A stretch of 64,000 nucleotides of DNA from Streptomyces vinaceus (GCF_008704935.1 NZ_CP023692.1:6301501-6365500); one strand, 5' to 3'; positions 1-8,352 are shown, counted from the first letter of the stretch. Numbers and translations: made by a program. The notes: generated from the sequence alone by a model not told the origin.

Positions 1-177
1 AAGGCGATCATCGACCTCGTCGGTTCGGGCCGGATCGATCCCTGCCTGAGCAGCACTCTCCCGTTCCGGGACATCGCCCACGCACACCAACTCGTCTACG
101 AGAACCGCCACCCGGCCGGAAACATGGCCGTCTTCGTCAACGCGCCCGCCGCCGGCCTGACCGGCCTGCCGGCCTGA
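1..177 (+). CDS. Crotonyl-CoA reductase-like zinc-binding dehydrogenase, C-terminal part
   Basis: The reading frame is open from the first base and ends at TGA 175-177, giving the last 58 residues of a medium-chain dehydrogenase. The segment GRIDPCLSSTLPF followed by HQLVYENRHPAGNMAVFV resembles the C-terminus of crotonyl-CoA carboxylase/reductase (CCR) enzymes, which make alkylmalonyl-CoA extender units for polyketides. A quinone oxidoreductase of the same superfamily is the alternative, because the catalytic and NADPH-binding parts lie outside the window. It is followed 42 bases later by an MbtH gene in the same direction, which suggests a shared biosynthetic operon. The MDR fold is fairly sure; the CCR assignment is tentative. 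Confidence 0.6.
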   Translation, partial: KAIIDLVGSGRIDPCLSSTLPFRDIAHAHQLVYENRHPAGNMAVFVNAPAAGLTGLPA

Positions 178-219
178 CACGCGCGCATCCGCCATCCGCT
201 CCCAAGAAGGAGAAATGTC

Positions 220-429
220 ATGAGTAACCCGTTCGAGAACCCCGAGGGCACCTACCTGGTCCTGGTCAATGACGAAGGCCAGCACTCCCTGTGGCCGGAC
301 TTCGCCGAGATCCCCGACGGATGGGACGTGGCCAAGACCGCCGACACGCGCCAGGCCTGCCTCGACCACATTGAGCAGAACTGGACCGACATGCGGCCCA
401 AGAGTCTCATCGCCGCGATGGGAGGCTGA
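220..429 (+). CDS. MbtH-like protein, NRPS adenylation-domain partner
   Basis: A 69-residue protein of typical MbtH length. It has the family signature: [24 protein letters not shown] near the N-terminus (split here as [14 protein letters not shown] then [10 protein letters not shown]), the IPDGW motif, and a C-terminal [10 protein letters not shown]. MbtH proteins bind and activate or stabilise adenylation domains of nonribosomal peptide synthetases and are almost always encoded in NRPS clusters. A strong ribosome binding site (AGAAGGAGAA) precedes ATG 220. Only 5 bases separate its stop from the next gene, so the two are probably cotranscribed. Its presence is the best evidence that an NRPS lies to the left of the window. 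Confidence 0.95.
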   Translation: MSNPFENPEGTYLVLVNDEGQHSLWPDFAEIPDGWDVAKTADTRQACLDHIEQNWTDMRPKSLIAAMGG

Positions 430-434
430 CAGGG

Positions 435-1709
435 ATGTCGGCCGACATCCTGACGAAGTTCCTCCTGTGCGCCGCCACGATGATCGCCGTGTGCAGGCTG
501 CTCACCGCTGTCATGGCCCGGCTGAACCAGCCGCCCGTGATCGCGGAGATGCTCACGGGCATCGCTCTCGGCCCGTCCTTGTTCGGCCTGCTGCTGTCGG
601 ACGTGCAGAAGTGGATGTTCCCGGACCAGTCGCGACCCGTTCTGTACGCTCTGGGCCAGCTGGGCATCGCCGTCTACATGTTCCTCGTGGGGCTGGAGTT
701 CAGCAGCTCGCTGACCCGGGGCAGTGGACTGCTCCGACGCTGCCTCTCCGTCTCCCTGGCGGGCATCTCCGCGCCCTTCCTCCTCGGAGTCGGCGTCACC
801 GCCTGGCTCTTCAGTAGCCGGCCGGATTTGGTCCCCGACGTCGGCAGCACTTCAGGTGCCCTCTACATCGGCATCGTCGTCTCCATCACGGCGCTGCCCA
901 TGCTGGCCCGCATCATCGAGGAGCGCGGACTGCTCGGCTCCCGGACGGGTACGATCGCACTCGGCGCAGGCGCCCTCGACGATGTCATCGCCTGGCTGGG
1001 CATCGGCCTGATGCTCACCTTCACGGCCACTGGCGAGGTCAGCCCCGTCGTCACCGCCCTCGGCTTCGCGGCTTTCGTGGCGGTCCTGTTCGGTGCGGTC
1101 CGCCCCGGCGTTCGGTGGTACATGGCCCGGACGGACGACGAGCAGGGCACCGGCTTCCTCGCACTCCTCTGCGCCCTGCTGTTCGCGGCGTGCGCGACAA
1201 CGGAGTTCCTCGGACTCCATGTGGTGATCGGTGCCTTCGCCCTGGGGCTGGCGTTCCCCAAGAGCGAGGCGCTGTCCCGGTGGTCGGCGACCGTCCGCCC
1301 CTTCGCCGTGGGCGTGCTTCTGCCCTTCTACTTCGTCTACACCGGCCTGCGGACCGACATCCAACTGCTCGGCTCCGCAGCCATGGTGACCGGAGTGCTC
1401 CTCTTCCTGGCCGCGTCCGTGCTGGGGAAGCTCGGCGCGTGCACGGCCGCCCAGCTGTGGCACGACCGGGACTGGGTGCAGGCCGCCCAGGTCGGGGTGC
1501 TGATGAACACGCGCGGTCTGATCCAGCTCGTCGCCCTGAACATCGGCCTGGAAGCGGGCCTCATAACCAGAACCGTGTTCGCACAGTTGGTCGTCGTGGC
1601 CGTCATCACCACGGTCATGACGAGTCCGGGCCTGAGCCTGCTCGAGAAGTGGCAGCGGAAGCGGCGAGTCAACGCGTCGCCACCCGCGGAGCTCGCCCGC
1701 GTTTCCTGA
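435..1709 (+). CDS. CPA2-family cation/proton antiporter
   Basis: A 424-residue integral membrane protein with about 12 hydrophobic segments that span nearly the whole chain, as in the Na+/H+ exchanger domain of the CPA2 family (KefB/NapA type). The segment GALDDVIAWL near residue 180 matches the acidic pair found in the unwound ion-binding helix of this family. No C-terminal TrkA-N domain is present, so it is the short form. It starts 5 bases after the mbtH stop and is followed closely by the oxygenase gene. Antiporters of this kind are recurrent in antibiotic clusters, where they may support export or self-resistance, but its substrate cannot be read from sequence. Confidence 0.88.
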   Translation: MSADILTKFLLCAATMIAVCRLLTAVMARLNQPPVIAEMLTGIALGPSLFGLLLSDVQKWMFPDQSRPVLYALGQLGIAVYMFLVGLEFSSSLTRGSGLLRRCLSVSLAGISAPFLLGVGVTAWLFSSRPDLVPDVGSTSGALYIGIVVSITALPMLARIIEERGLLGSRTGTIALGAGALDDVIAWLGIGLMLTFTATGEVSPVVTALGFAAFVAVLFGAVRPGVRWYMARTDDEQGTGFLALLCALLFAACATTEFLGLHVVIGAFALGLAFPKSEALSRWSATVRPFAVGVLLPFYFVYTGLRTDIQLLGSAAMVTGVLLFLAASVLGKLGACTAAQLWHDRDWVQAAQVGVLMNTRGLIQLVALNIGLEAGLITRTVFAQLVVVAVITTVMTSPGLSLLEKWQRKRRVNASPPAELARVS

Positions 1710-1747
1710 CCGACTTTCAAGATAGATTCAATGTGAAAGGCATGAGG

Positions 1748-2734
1748 ATGACGACCGAAATGTCCCCCCGCGACGCCCTGGAGAAGAACGGATTCGTGGG
1801 ACCGTTCCCGCGATTCGCCTCGGAGGACACCATCGGGGAACTTCGCGAGTTCTTCCGCGACGTGCTCGACAACCAGCCCGTCCACCCGCTGTACAACCGG
1901 TACTCGGTTCGTGACTGGCACCTGATCAACGAGAAGGTGCGTGAACTCCTGACCGCCCCCGAGCTCATCAAGTCGCTGGAGCAGGCGACCGGCGCGGACT
2001 CGCTGGTCCTCTGGCGCAGCAAGCTCTTCGAGAAGTTCCCCGGCGACGGCGCCATCGACTGGCACCAGGAATACGGGTACTTCGACGGCGAGGAAGTGGG
2101 CGGCCACCGGCCGGCGCTCTTCCCGATGAACCCGTCGAGCCAGTGGAGCTGGACGCTCTGGCTCCCGCTGACGGACGTCTCCGAGGACGACGGCGTGATG
2201 GAGTTCGTCAAGGGGTCGCAGAGGTCGGCGTACCCCAAGCGGATGGTCACGCTCACCGAGTCCGGGGCCTATGTTGATCCGCGGAACCGGATCAAGACCA
2301 AGGAAGAGCTGCTGACCCGGGCGAAGAACAACAGCCTGATCCTCGACATCGACACCCGCCGGGTGTTCGACGGTGTGGACCCCGCCCAGCACTCGCTCGA
2401 CGACCTCTTCGACCTCCTCAGCGAGCGCTGCGCCGGCCTGCTGGCCGTAGTCACGGAGCCCTTCGAACTGGCACCCGGGGCCACCGAGACCATGCCGATG
2501 AACGCGGGTGAGTACATCATCTTCACCGAACGGTGCATGCACCGCTCCCGCGCCTCCAAGCCGGACGCCCGGCTCCGCCTGGCCGTGAACGCGCGCTACA
2601 CGCTCGGCGACACCTGGGTCTACCCGCAGCGCACCACCGGCGACACATTCGACGGCTCGAACCTCGATATCAAGCAGCACAAGTGCATACCGGTGCTGGG
2701 CGACGGCTTCAACCCTGCCAACGCGTACCTCTGA
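1748..2734 (+). CDS. PhyH-type Fe(II)/2-oxoglutarate oxygenase
   Basis: A 328-residue member of the phytanoyl-CoA dioxygenase-like superfamily, closest in layout to the carrier-bound amino-acid hydroxylases and chlorinating enzymes of NRPS pathways. The iron site appears as H106-Q-E108 (WHQEYGYF) with distal H265 in ERCMHRSR; R275 or R277 probably anchors 2-oxoglutarate. A carboxylate is kept at the second position, so hydroxylation is more likely than halogenation, but it is Glu instead of the usual Asp. ATG 1748 is chosen because GAAAGG ends 7 bases upstream; ATG 1742 is an in-frame alternative. The open frame extends much further upstream but only as antisense-type shadow of the antiporter gene. 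It probably tailors the cluster product. Confidence 0.88.
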   Translation: MTTEMSPRDALEKNGFVGPFPRFASEDTIGELREFFRDVLDNQPVHPLYNRYSVRDWHLINEKVRELLTAPELIKSLEQATGADSLVLWRSKLFEKFPGDGAIDWHQEYGYFDGEEVGGHRPALFPMNPSSQWSWTLWLPLTDVSEDDGVMEFVKGSQRSAYPKRMVTLTESGAYVDPRNRIKTKEELLTRAKNNSLILDIDTRRVFDGVDPAQHSLDDLFDLLSERCAGLLAVVTEPFELAPGATETMPMNAGEYIIFTERCMHRSRASKPDARLRLAVNARYTLGDTWVYPQRTTGDTFDGSNLDIKQHKCIPVLGDGFNPANAYL

Positions 2735-2753
2735 CGGAACTCCGTCCCTGCCA

Positions 2754-2793
2754 CGGCCCGTCCCGCCCGGTACAACCGGGACGGGGCGGGCCG
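2754..2793 (+). terminator. Hairpin after the oxygenase gene
   Basis: CGGCCCG (2754-2760) pairs with CGGGCCG (2787-2793). The inner parts TCCCGCCCGG and CCGGGACGGGG also pair with one bulged A. It lies 20 bases after the oxygenase stop, with no T-run, as is usual in Streptomyces. Confidence 0.65.
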
Positions 2794-2830
2794 CAGCCGT
2801 ACCCCGGTGCCGGGAGTCGGGAACACCACG

Positions 2831-2860
2831 AAGGCGTGTCCGAGGTATCGGACACGCCTT
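2831..2860. terminator. Bidirectional terminator between convergent genes
   Basis: A perfect 13-base inverted repeat AAGGCGTGTCCGA / TCGGACACGCCTT with a 4-base loop GGTA. The flanking A and T bases make it work in both directions. It lies between the oxygenase gene on the plus strand and the acyl-CoA dehydrogenase gene on the minus strand. Confidence 0.85.
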
Positions 2861-2875
2861 GTTCAGGAGGGGTGG

Positions 2876-4054
2876 TCAGTACGACTTCGGTAGGCCGAGG
2901 GTGTGGTGCGCCACGAAGTTGAGGATCATCTCGCGGCTGACCGGCGCGATCCGGGTCACCCTGGAGAGGGGCAGCAGCGCGGCGAGGCCGTACTCGGTGG
3001 TGAGCCCGTTGCCGCCCAGCGTCTGGACCGCCTGGTCGACGGCTCGTACCGCAGCTTCGGCTGCGGCGTACTTGGCGATGTTGGCGGCTTCGGCGGCCGC
3101 CTGGTCGTGCTGCTGGTCGTACAGATGGGCGGCCTTGCGCATCATCAGACCCGCGAGTTCCAGTTCGATGTGGATCTGGGCGAGCGGATGGGCGATGGCC
3201 TGATGGGCGCCGATCGGAACCGACCAGACCTGGCGGGTACGGGAGTACTCCACCGCCGTGTTCAGGGCGCGCCGGCCCATGCCGACCGCGAACGCGGCCA
3301 TCATGACCCTCTCGGGGTTCAGGCCGGCGAACAACTGCGGCAGACCCGCGACCTCATTTCCCACCAGGGCTTCGGCGGGCAGCCGAACGTCATCCAGGAA
3401 GAGCTGGAACTGTCGTTCGAGAGCGGAGAGTTCTATCTCCACCTCCCGGTATTCGAATCCCGGTGTGTCGTGCTCCACGATGAACAGGCAGGGCTTCAGC
3501 CTGCCGTCGGTGCCGCCGCTCGCGCGGCCGACGACGAGGGTGGCATCGGCCGTGTCCACGCCGGAGACGAACACCTTGCGGCCGGTCAGGACCCAGCCTG
3601 TGCCGTCCCGGCGCGCGGTCGTCGTGATCCGGTGGCTGTTGGACCCCGCGTCGGGTTCGGTGATCCCGAATGCCATCCGGACCGTTCCGTCGGCCAGACC
3701 GGGCAGCCACCGCCGCTTTTGCTCAGCGGTACCGAACCGGCTGATGATCGTGCCGCAGATGGCCGGTGACACGGCGAGCATCAGCAGGGGGCAGCCCGCC
3801 GCGCTCAGTTCCTCCAGCACGATGGACAGTTCGGTGATACCACCGCCACCGCCGCCGAACTCCTCGGGGAGATTGACGCCGAGGTAGCCGAGCTGCCCGG
3901 CCTCGGCCCACAGCTCCTCGGCCCACAGCCCGTCGGCGGACCGGTCGTGGCGGCCGGCGAGGCCCGCGATGGCTGCGCGCAGTGCCCGTTGTTCGGCGGT
4001 TTCCAGGAACACGCTGCCCACCGGGCCGGTCTGGGTCATCGGGTCGGTGCTCAT
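2876..4054 (-). CDS. Acyl-CoA dehydrogenase (helix-G glutamate type)
   Basis: A 392-residue flavoprotein of standard ACAD length: N-terminal helical domain to about residue 120, middle beta domain with AFGITEPDAGSNS (128-140), and C-terminal helices with QTLGGNGLTTEYGL. The usual catalytic glutamate of the YEGTSEIQ loop is absent; that place reads IAPVSREMI. A glutamate does occur at E248 in GLNPERVMM, the position used as base by isovaleryl-CoA dehydrogenase, so the enzyme is probably active and may prefer a branched or bulky acyl thioester. Its stop is 43 bases from the next gene's end, and the three minus-strand genes form one operon. It probably oxidises an acyl intermediate of the cluster. 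Confidence 0.88.
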   Translation of the reverse strand: MSTDPMTQTGPVGSVFLETAEQRALRAAIAGLAGRHDRSADGLWAEELWAEAGQLGYLGVNLPEEFGGGGGGITELSIVLEELSAAGCPLLMLAVSPAICGTIISRFGTAEQKRRWLPGLADGTVRMAFGITEPDAGSNSHRITTTARRDGTGWVLTGRKVFVSGVDTADATLVVGRASGGTDGRLKPCLFIVEHDTPGFEYREVEIELSALERQFQLFLDDVRLPAEALVGNEVAGLPQLFAGLNPERVMMAAFAVGMGRRALNTAVEYSRTRQVWSVPIGAHQAIAHPLAQIHIELELAGLMMRKAAHLYDQQHDQAAAEAANIAKYAAAEAAVRAVDQAVQTLGGNGLTTEYGLAALLPLSRVTRIAPVSREMILNFVAHHTLGLPKSY

Positions 4055-4097
4055 CTCGTCAGGATCCCTTCGGGGGCCCGGGCGGTAGCCCGCTTCG

Positions 4098-5243
4098 TCA
4101 CAGGTTCAGCTCGGCGAGGACCTCGGCGGTGTGATCACCGTGTCCGGGAGCGGCGCCGCGCAGGGAATGGAGCCCGGATCCGAACAGGACAGGGAAGCGC
4201 ACCTGCTGCCTGGGTCGTTCGGTGGCCGAACCGGGCAGGGTGCCCACCAGCCCGCGGGCGGCGACGTGTTCGTCTGCGAAGACTTCGGCGGAGGTCTCGT
4301 AGACAGGCGCCCACGGCAGGTCCAGTTCGGACAGTGCCGTGGACCACCAGGCGAGATCACGCTGTGCGAAGACCTCTTCGAGCAGCGCCCGCACCTCCCG
4401 CTTGGCGCGCGTCCGGTCCGCGCGGCAGTCGTACCTGCCGTCGGCGAGAACCGGGAACTCCCGGGCGAGGGACAGCCGGAAAGTGAGCCAGAACTTGTCC
4501 TCAAAGGTCGCGAAGGCTATCCGGCGCCCGTCGGCCAGTAGGAACACGTCGTTGTCCCCTGTGACGAGCGGACTGTCGGTCGGGCTCCTGCTTTCCTTCA
4601 ACGGCGGGGCGAGCGCACCCGACCAGGCAGCGGCCGCTTCGTGTAGCGACACGTCCAGGTGCTGACCCTCGCCCGAGAGCCGGGCTGATGAGACCGCCAC
4701 CGAGGTGGCGAGCGCGGCGTACATGGCCCCCGCCATGTCCGCCACCCGGACGCCGACCCGGTCGACGATCGCGTCCACGCGGTGCGGCACCGCGAAGAAG
4801 CCCGCCAGGGCCAGGAAGTTCAGGTCGTGGCCGGGCCGCCCGGCGTAGGGTCCGGTCTGGCCGTAGCCGGTGATCGAACAGAGCACGATGCGGCGATTGG
4901 CGGCGCGCAGCTGCTGGTAGCCGAGTTCCATGCTCTCCAGCACGCCGGGGCGGTGGCTCTCCACGACCGCGTCGCTGCGCTCCACGAGACGCAGCAAGGT
5001 TTCCCGACCGGCTGCCTCGCGTAGGTCCAGCACGACCGACCGCTTGTTGCGGTTCAGCGCAGCGAAGGCATCGGGGTCCACGGCCCTGCCGTAGTCGCCC
5101 CCATTCGGGCTCTCGATCTTGATGACGTCAGCGCCGAGGTCCGCCAACATGAGGGTGGCAAATCCGCCCGGCAGCAGTCGGGAAAGGTCAAGGACGCGCA
5201 GCCCGCGCAGACCCGGCCAACCAGCCGTGGGTTCGACCGGCAT
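4098..5243 (-). CDS. Family III CoA transferase (CaiB/BaiF type)
   Basis: A 381-residue protein with the class III CoA-transferase layout. Signs are GLRVLDLSRLLPGGFATLMLADLGADVIKIE (seen as LDLSRLLPGG and LADLGADVIKIE) at the N-terminus, LNRNKRSVVLDL, and the catalytic aspartate in YGQTGPYAGRPGHD. Family members move CoA between acids or act as alpha-methylacyl-CoA racemases. ATG 5243 is chosen because AGGAGG stands 6 bases upstream; the longer open frame is not supported by homology. It sits between an acyl-CoA dehydrogenase and a sulfotransferase on the same strand. Activation of a carboxylic acid or epimerisation of a methyl branch during precursor supply is a reasonable inference. Confidence 0.88.
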   Translation of the reverse strand: MPVEPTAGWPGLRGLRVLDLSRLLPGGFATLMLADLGADVIKIESPNGGDYGRAVDPDAFAALNRNKRSVVLDLREAAGRETLLRLVERSDAVVESHRPGVLESMELGYQQLRAANRRIVLCSITGYGQTGPYAGRPGHDLNFLALAGFFAVPHRVDAIVDRVGVRVADMAGAMYAALATSVAVSSARLSGEGQHLDVSLHEAAAAWSGALAPPLKESRSPTDSPLVTGDNDVFLLADGRRIAFATFEDKFWLTFRLSLAREFPVLADGRYDCRADRTRAKREVRALLEEVFAQRDLAWWSTALSELDLPWAPVYETSAEVFADEHVAARGLVGTLPGSATERPRQQVRFPVLFGSGLHSLRGAAPGHGDHTAEVLAELNL

Positions 5244-5365
5244 GGGAACCTCCTCGCAAACGCCGCCCTCCCTGCGATTGCGGCCTCCGTGACAGCACCG
5301 TACGGGCGGGACTGTGTAGCAGACTTGATGGTTCCTGCACGGCCGTCTGCCGGTGCTGCCCCGCC

Positions 5366-6169
5366 CTATGCGTAGCCCAAGGCCTTGCATTGGCCGGCCA
5401 GGTCTGCGGGGACCTCATCGATGGCCGGCAGGCGGCGGTGGGGTTGGATGACTCCGGAGGAGATCCTCTCGCGCCAGTCTCCGAGGAACATCCGGAACGA
5501 TCCATGGTCGTGACTTCCGTAATTCAGCATCTCGGCCTCCCACGGAACCCCGAGGTAATCGCAGATGGTCTTCGTGACGACGTCCGGGGAGGTCGTCAGG
5601 TCCTCGTACCGGACGGTGATGCCGTCCAGGTGGGCGCGGGCCTCCGCGACCGCTTCGAGCATCGGGGATATCTGCGCGACGGCGCTGCTCCGCACCTTTG
5701 CCTCCACTTCCTCGGGGGTTTGGGAAAGTGATATGTCGGCCAACTGGTCGCGGAAGATCTCGGAGAGCGATTCCAGGACGTGCACGGGATGGCGGAGCAG
5801 GAATATGTACCTGGCGTGAGGCCAGCACTCGGCCAGCCTCTTCCACATGGCGACGTTCCCCGGCGTCTTCTCCACCAGGACGCTCTTTCCGCTGGCCTTC
5901 AGCTGGTGATCGAGAAGGCGATCCCAGAGCATATGCTCCAGTTCGGTCGCGGTGAGCCCCATTTCATCCGTCGCCGCAGCCGCGGGCTTGGTGTCGATCT
6001 CGACCCGCAGGCCGCCCAGGTGCATCTCGTGGTCGGCGTGCAGCTGGGAATGCGAATTGAGTACGCACCGGAGCAGTGTCGATCCCGACCGCACGGTCGA
6101 AATGACGAAGACCGGAGATTCCACGAGTCTGGAGGAAGGGGCCTTGCGTGCGTCCGCGGGCGTGTTCAC
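5366..6169 (-). CDS. PAPS-dependent sulfotransferase
   Basis: A 267-residue cytosolic protein of the sulfotransferase family. The 5'-phosphosulfate loop is STVRSGSTLL (residues 24-33), a P-loop-like motif. EKTPGN near residue 100 and FLLRHPVHVLESL are typical of bacterial sulfotransferases of the Sulfotransfer_3 or Sulfotransfer_1 type, and ITVRYEDLTTSP matches the 3'-phosphate region. It is the first gene of the minus-strand operon with the CoA transferase (122-base gap) and dehydrogenase. Sulfation of the cluster product or of an intermediate is likely. Stf0-type trehalose transfer seems less likely from the neighbours. Confidence 0.9.
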   Translation of the reverse strand: MNTPADARKAPSSRLVESPVFVISTVRSGSTLLRCVLNSHSQLHADHEMHLGGLRVEIDTKPAAAATDEMGLTATELEHMLWDRLLDHQLKASGKSVLVEKTPGNVAMWKRLAECWPHARYIFLLRHPVHVLESLSEIFRDQLADISLSQTPEEVEAKVRSSAVAQISPMLEAVAEARAHLDGITVRYEDLTTSPDVVTKTICDYLGVPWEAEMLNYGSHDHGSFRMFLGDWRERISSGVIQPHRRLPAIDEVPADLAGQCKALGYA

Positions 6170-6399
6170 AAGAAACTCCTTGGCAATCGATGGCGATCAA
6201 TGAGAGTGAGCAGGACTCGATCCGGACACCGTGATGGAAGGGGACTCTCGGTTGCCCGAAGGACGCTCCAAGACGCTACAAGGGAGGGGCAGGCCATGGC
6301 TGGACCTGCTCTGTACCCGAAGCTGCCTCTTTCGGGAGCGCGTGCCGCATGCGAGAAATACCTGTACTCCTCTGCCGTGCACCGCATCAAGGAGCTCAA

Positions 6400-7464
6400 G
6401 TGCCCTCGACCCTTTCACCGCGCCACACGACCAACGCCCCATCTCGCCGATGGCGTGACCGACTCCTGACTCGAGTGGACGAGCGGATCGAGCAGTTCCT
6501 CGCCACGGAGCGGCAACGGTGGGCAGCATTCGACCCGGACTCGGTCGAAGTACTCGACTGCGTGGTCGGCATGTTCGGCAGCGGGGGGAAACGGCTGCGC
6601 CCCGCGTTCTGCATCGCCGGCTACCTGGCGGCCGGTGGTGACCCGGACGACCCGGCGATCGTCGACGTGGCGGCGGCGCTAGAACTGCTGCACAGCTTTG
6701 CCCTGCTGCACGACGACGTAATGGACGCCTCGGAGCGACGTAGGAACAGGCCCACGGCCCACGTGCTCCACGAGGAGCTGCATGGGCAGCGCGGCTGGCG
6801 AGGCGAGGGCCGCCGGTACGGCGAAGCGGTCGCAGTCCTCGGCGGCGATCTCGCCCTGGTGTACGCGGAGCGCCTGCTGGCGGACTGTCCGCCCGGCGTG
6901 CGCCGGATCTGGGGAGAGCTGTGTACCGAACTCGTGGTCGGGCAGTTCCTCGACCTCCGCAGTGCGGCCCAGTTCGAGGCCGATCCGGAGCGGGCCCGCT
7001 GCATCGCCCTGTTGAAGTCCGGCCACTATACGGTCTCCCGGCCCTTGACACTCGGAGCCGCGCTGGCAGGTGAGGAGAGGCTCCTGGCGCCGTTCGAGGA
7101 GTACGGCATGGCGGTGGGCGAGGCGTTCCAGCTCAGGGACGACCTGCTGGACTTCTTCGGTGACGCGGTGCTGACTGGCAAGCCCGGCCAGCTGGACCTC
7201 CAACAGCACAAAATGACGCTGCTGATGTCACTAGCCCTGCGAGATCAGCCAGTGGTCCAGGCGCTATTCGCCGGTGACGGCACGACCCCAGATCCGGACG
7301 TCCTGCGCCATCTGCTCAACGCCACCGGAGTACGGGATCGAGTGGAGGAGGTGATCGAGGAACGAGTGATCGCGGCCGGCCGTGCCATCGATGGCACTCT
7401 CACCCCTGAATGGGTGGCCGAATTCCTCGCCATGGCTAACGAAGCCGCGTACCGCAACGGCTAG
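6400..7464 (+). CDS. Polyprenyl (geranylgeranyl-type) diphosphate synthase
   Basis: A 354-residue trans-prenyltransferase. It has GGKRLRPAF near the N-terminus, the first aspartate-rich motif in LLHDDVMDASE and the second in LRDDLLDFFGD. A phenylalanine lies five residues before the first motif (FALLHDD), which in type I GGPP synthases stops chain growth at C20; product length is therefore inferred, not shown. GTG 6400 is chosen because AAGGAG lies 5 bases upstream. No terpene cyclase or prenyltransferase is visible in the window. The TAG stop sits in CTAG (7461-7464), which is also the stop of the opposing transposase remnant, so the cluster ends exactly at an insertion scar. Confidence 0.9.
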   Translation: MPSTLSPRHTTNAPSRRWRDRLLTRVDERIEQFLATERQRWAAFDPDSVEVLDCVVGMFGSGGKRLRPAFCIAGYLAAGGDPDDPAIVDVAAALELLHSFALLHDDVMDASERRRNRPTAHVLHEELHGQRGWRGEGRRYGEAVAVLGGDLALVYAERLLADCPPGVRRIWGELCTELVVGQFLDLRSAAQFEADPERARCIALLKSGHYTVSRPLTLGAALAGEERLLAPFEEYGMAVGEAFQLRDDLLDFFGDAVLTGKPGQLDLQQHKMTLLMSLALRDQPVVQALFAGDGTTPDPDVLRHLLNATGVRDRVEEVIEERVIAAGRAIDGTLTPEWVAEFLAMANEAAYRNG

Positions 7465-7619
7465 GTGTGTTGTCCGGAGTGGTTGGTGGCGCGGCTGGCG
7501 GGTGTTTGGCCTGCGACGCCGGTGTGGGGCCGGTGGTAGTTGTGCCAGTCGATCCAGTCGGTGAACGCTTCCTGGCGTTGCCGGTCTGAGGTGTAGGGGC
7601 GCTGGTAGGCCCATTCGTG
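7461..7619 (-). pseudogene. IS481/IS3-type transposase, C-terminal remnant
   Basis: About 52 codons with the integrase-core tail: HEWAYQRPYTSDRQRQ, then WIDWHNYHRPHTGVAGQTP and a final NHSGQHT before TAG. The paired Tyr/His and HYNHHRPH-like pattern is the usual C-terminus of IS481-family transposases. Nothing before HEWAY matches a transposase; the frame upstream is unrelated, so about 80% of the gene is gone. No flanking inverted repeats were found. Confidence 0.8.
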
Positions 7620-8139
7620 CGTGAAAGAAAGGGGGCGCCGACACCAGCCCGTCGCCAGTCGACCGGCGGAAGGCGGGCAGCAAACACCACCTCCAACGCT
7701 CCGGTGCTTGCTTATTGTCCGGGACCTCTCGTACAGCAAGTCGAGATACTCGCGCTCCGCCCGTCCGAGCATGATCAGCAGGGGCATGCCAGGGGTGGCG
7801 AGGCTGGCAGCCTTCGGCCGAAGGAGTTTAGGCCAGTTCTGCACGCCAGCGCGACGCTGGAAGTCCGCGGGGTGCACGCTGCAGGGACGCACGTCGCCGT
7901 GCGGCATGTCCACGCCATCCGCGAGCGGAGGTGTGTCGCGCATCGGGTCCTTGATGTGCCTGCCCGTGGGCGTGTGCGGCCGTTTTCCGGCGGCGCGAGC
8001 TCGCCGCTGGATGGCCAGATTACAACTCTCCCCGCCTATAAGGATGCCGTCACCCGCAGGCTGGGTGTGCCGAGTGAGGAGTGCCGCTGCGCCGATCCCG
8101 CAATGCGCCGCATTTTGAGCGGGGCCCGTCTGCTGTCGG
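7620..8139. other. Gene-poor scar sequence without recognisable gene
   Basis: No reading frame here shows coherent homology or a good ribosome binding site. A short minus-strand piece near 7700-7790 (PLLIMLGRAEREYLDLLYE) has coding-like third-position GC and may be another gene fragment, but I do not recognise it. The block lies between a transposase tail and a truncated sensor kinase and is best read as rearrangement debris. Confidence 0.5.
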
Positions 8140-8352
8140 TAGGGCGTGCCCGATCGAGTCGTGTAGCTTCCGCGCGATGCGGGTGCGCTCCAACGGCTGC
8201 TCGGTGCGGGCTTTGAGGACGGTGAGCAGCTCGGCGGGCGAAGGTCCCGGCCGCCGGCGCGCGATCGCGCTGACCAGCTCTCCCGACAGCACCACTATGA
8301 GGATGAGGGGGACCAACGGCACAGGCACGAGGAAAGCGGCGGCCCGACGGGG
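8140..8352 (-). pseudogene. Sensor histidine kinase fragment (NarL-type HisKA_3)
   Basis: The minus strand encodes a hydrophobic helix (FLVPVPLVPLILIVVLSG) followed by LERTRIARKLHDSIGHAL. The latter is the phospho-acceptor H-box of HisKA_3 kinases, more often written ERTRIARELHD. The sensory N-terminus, the rest of the dimerisation domain and the ATPase domain are missing. After SIGHAL the frame continues as unrelated sequence. The kinase probably belonged to a two-component system next to the ABC transporter whose remains follow. Confidence 0.65.

Noticed and set aside
1115-1747. N-terminal extension of the oxygenase into the antiporter gene
   Set aside because: The extended part is Arg/Pro/Gly-rich shadow of the antiporter frame, and a good ribosome site stands before ATG 1748.
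7617-8216. Frame of 199 codons on the plus strand in the scar region
   Set aside because: No homology, no ribosome site and irregular composition; it crosses both remnant borders, so it cannot be an original gene.
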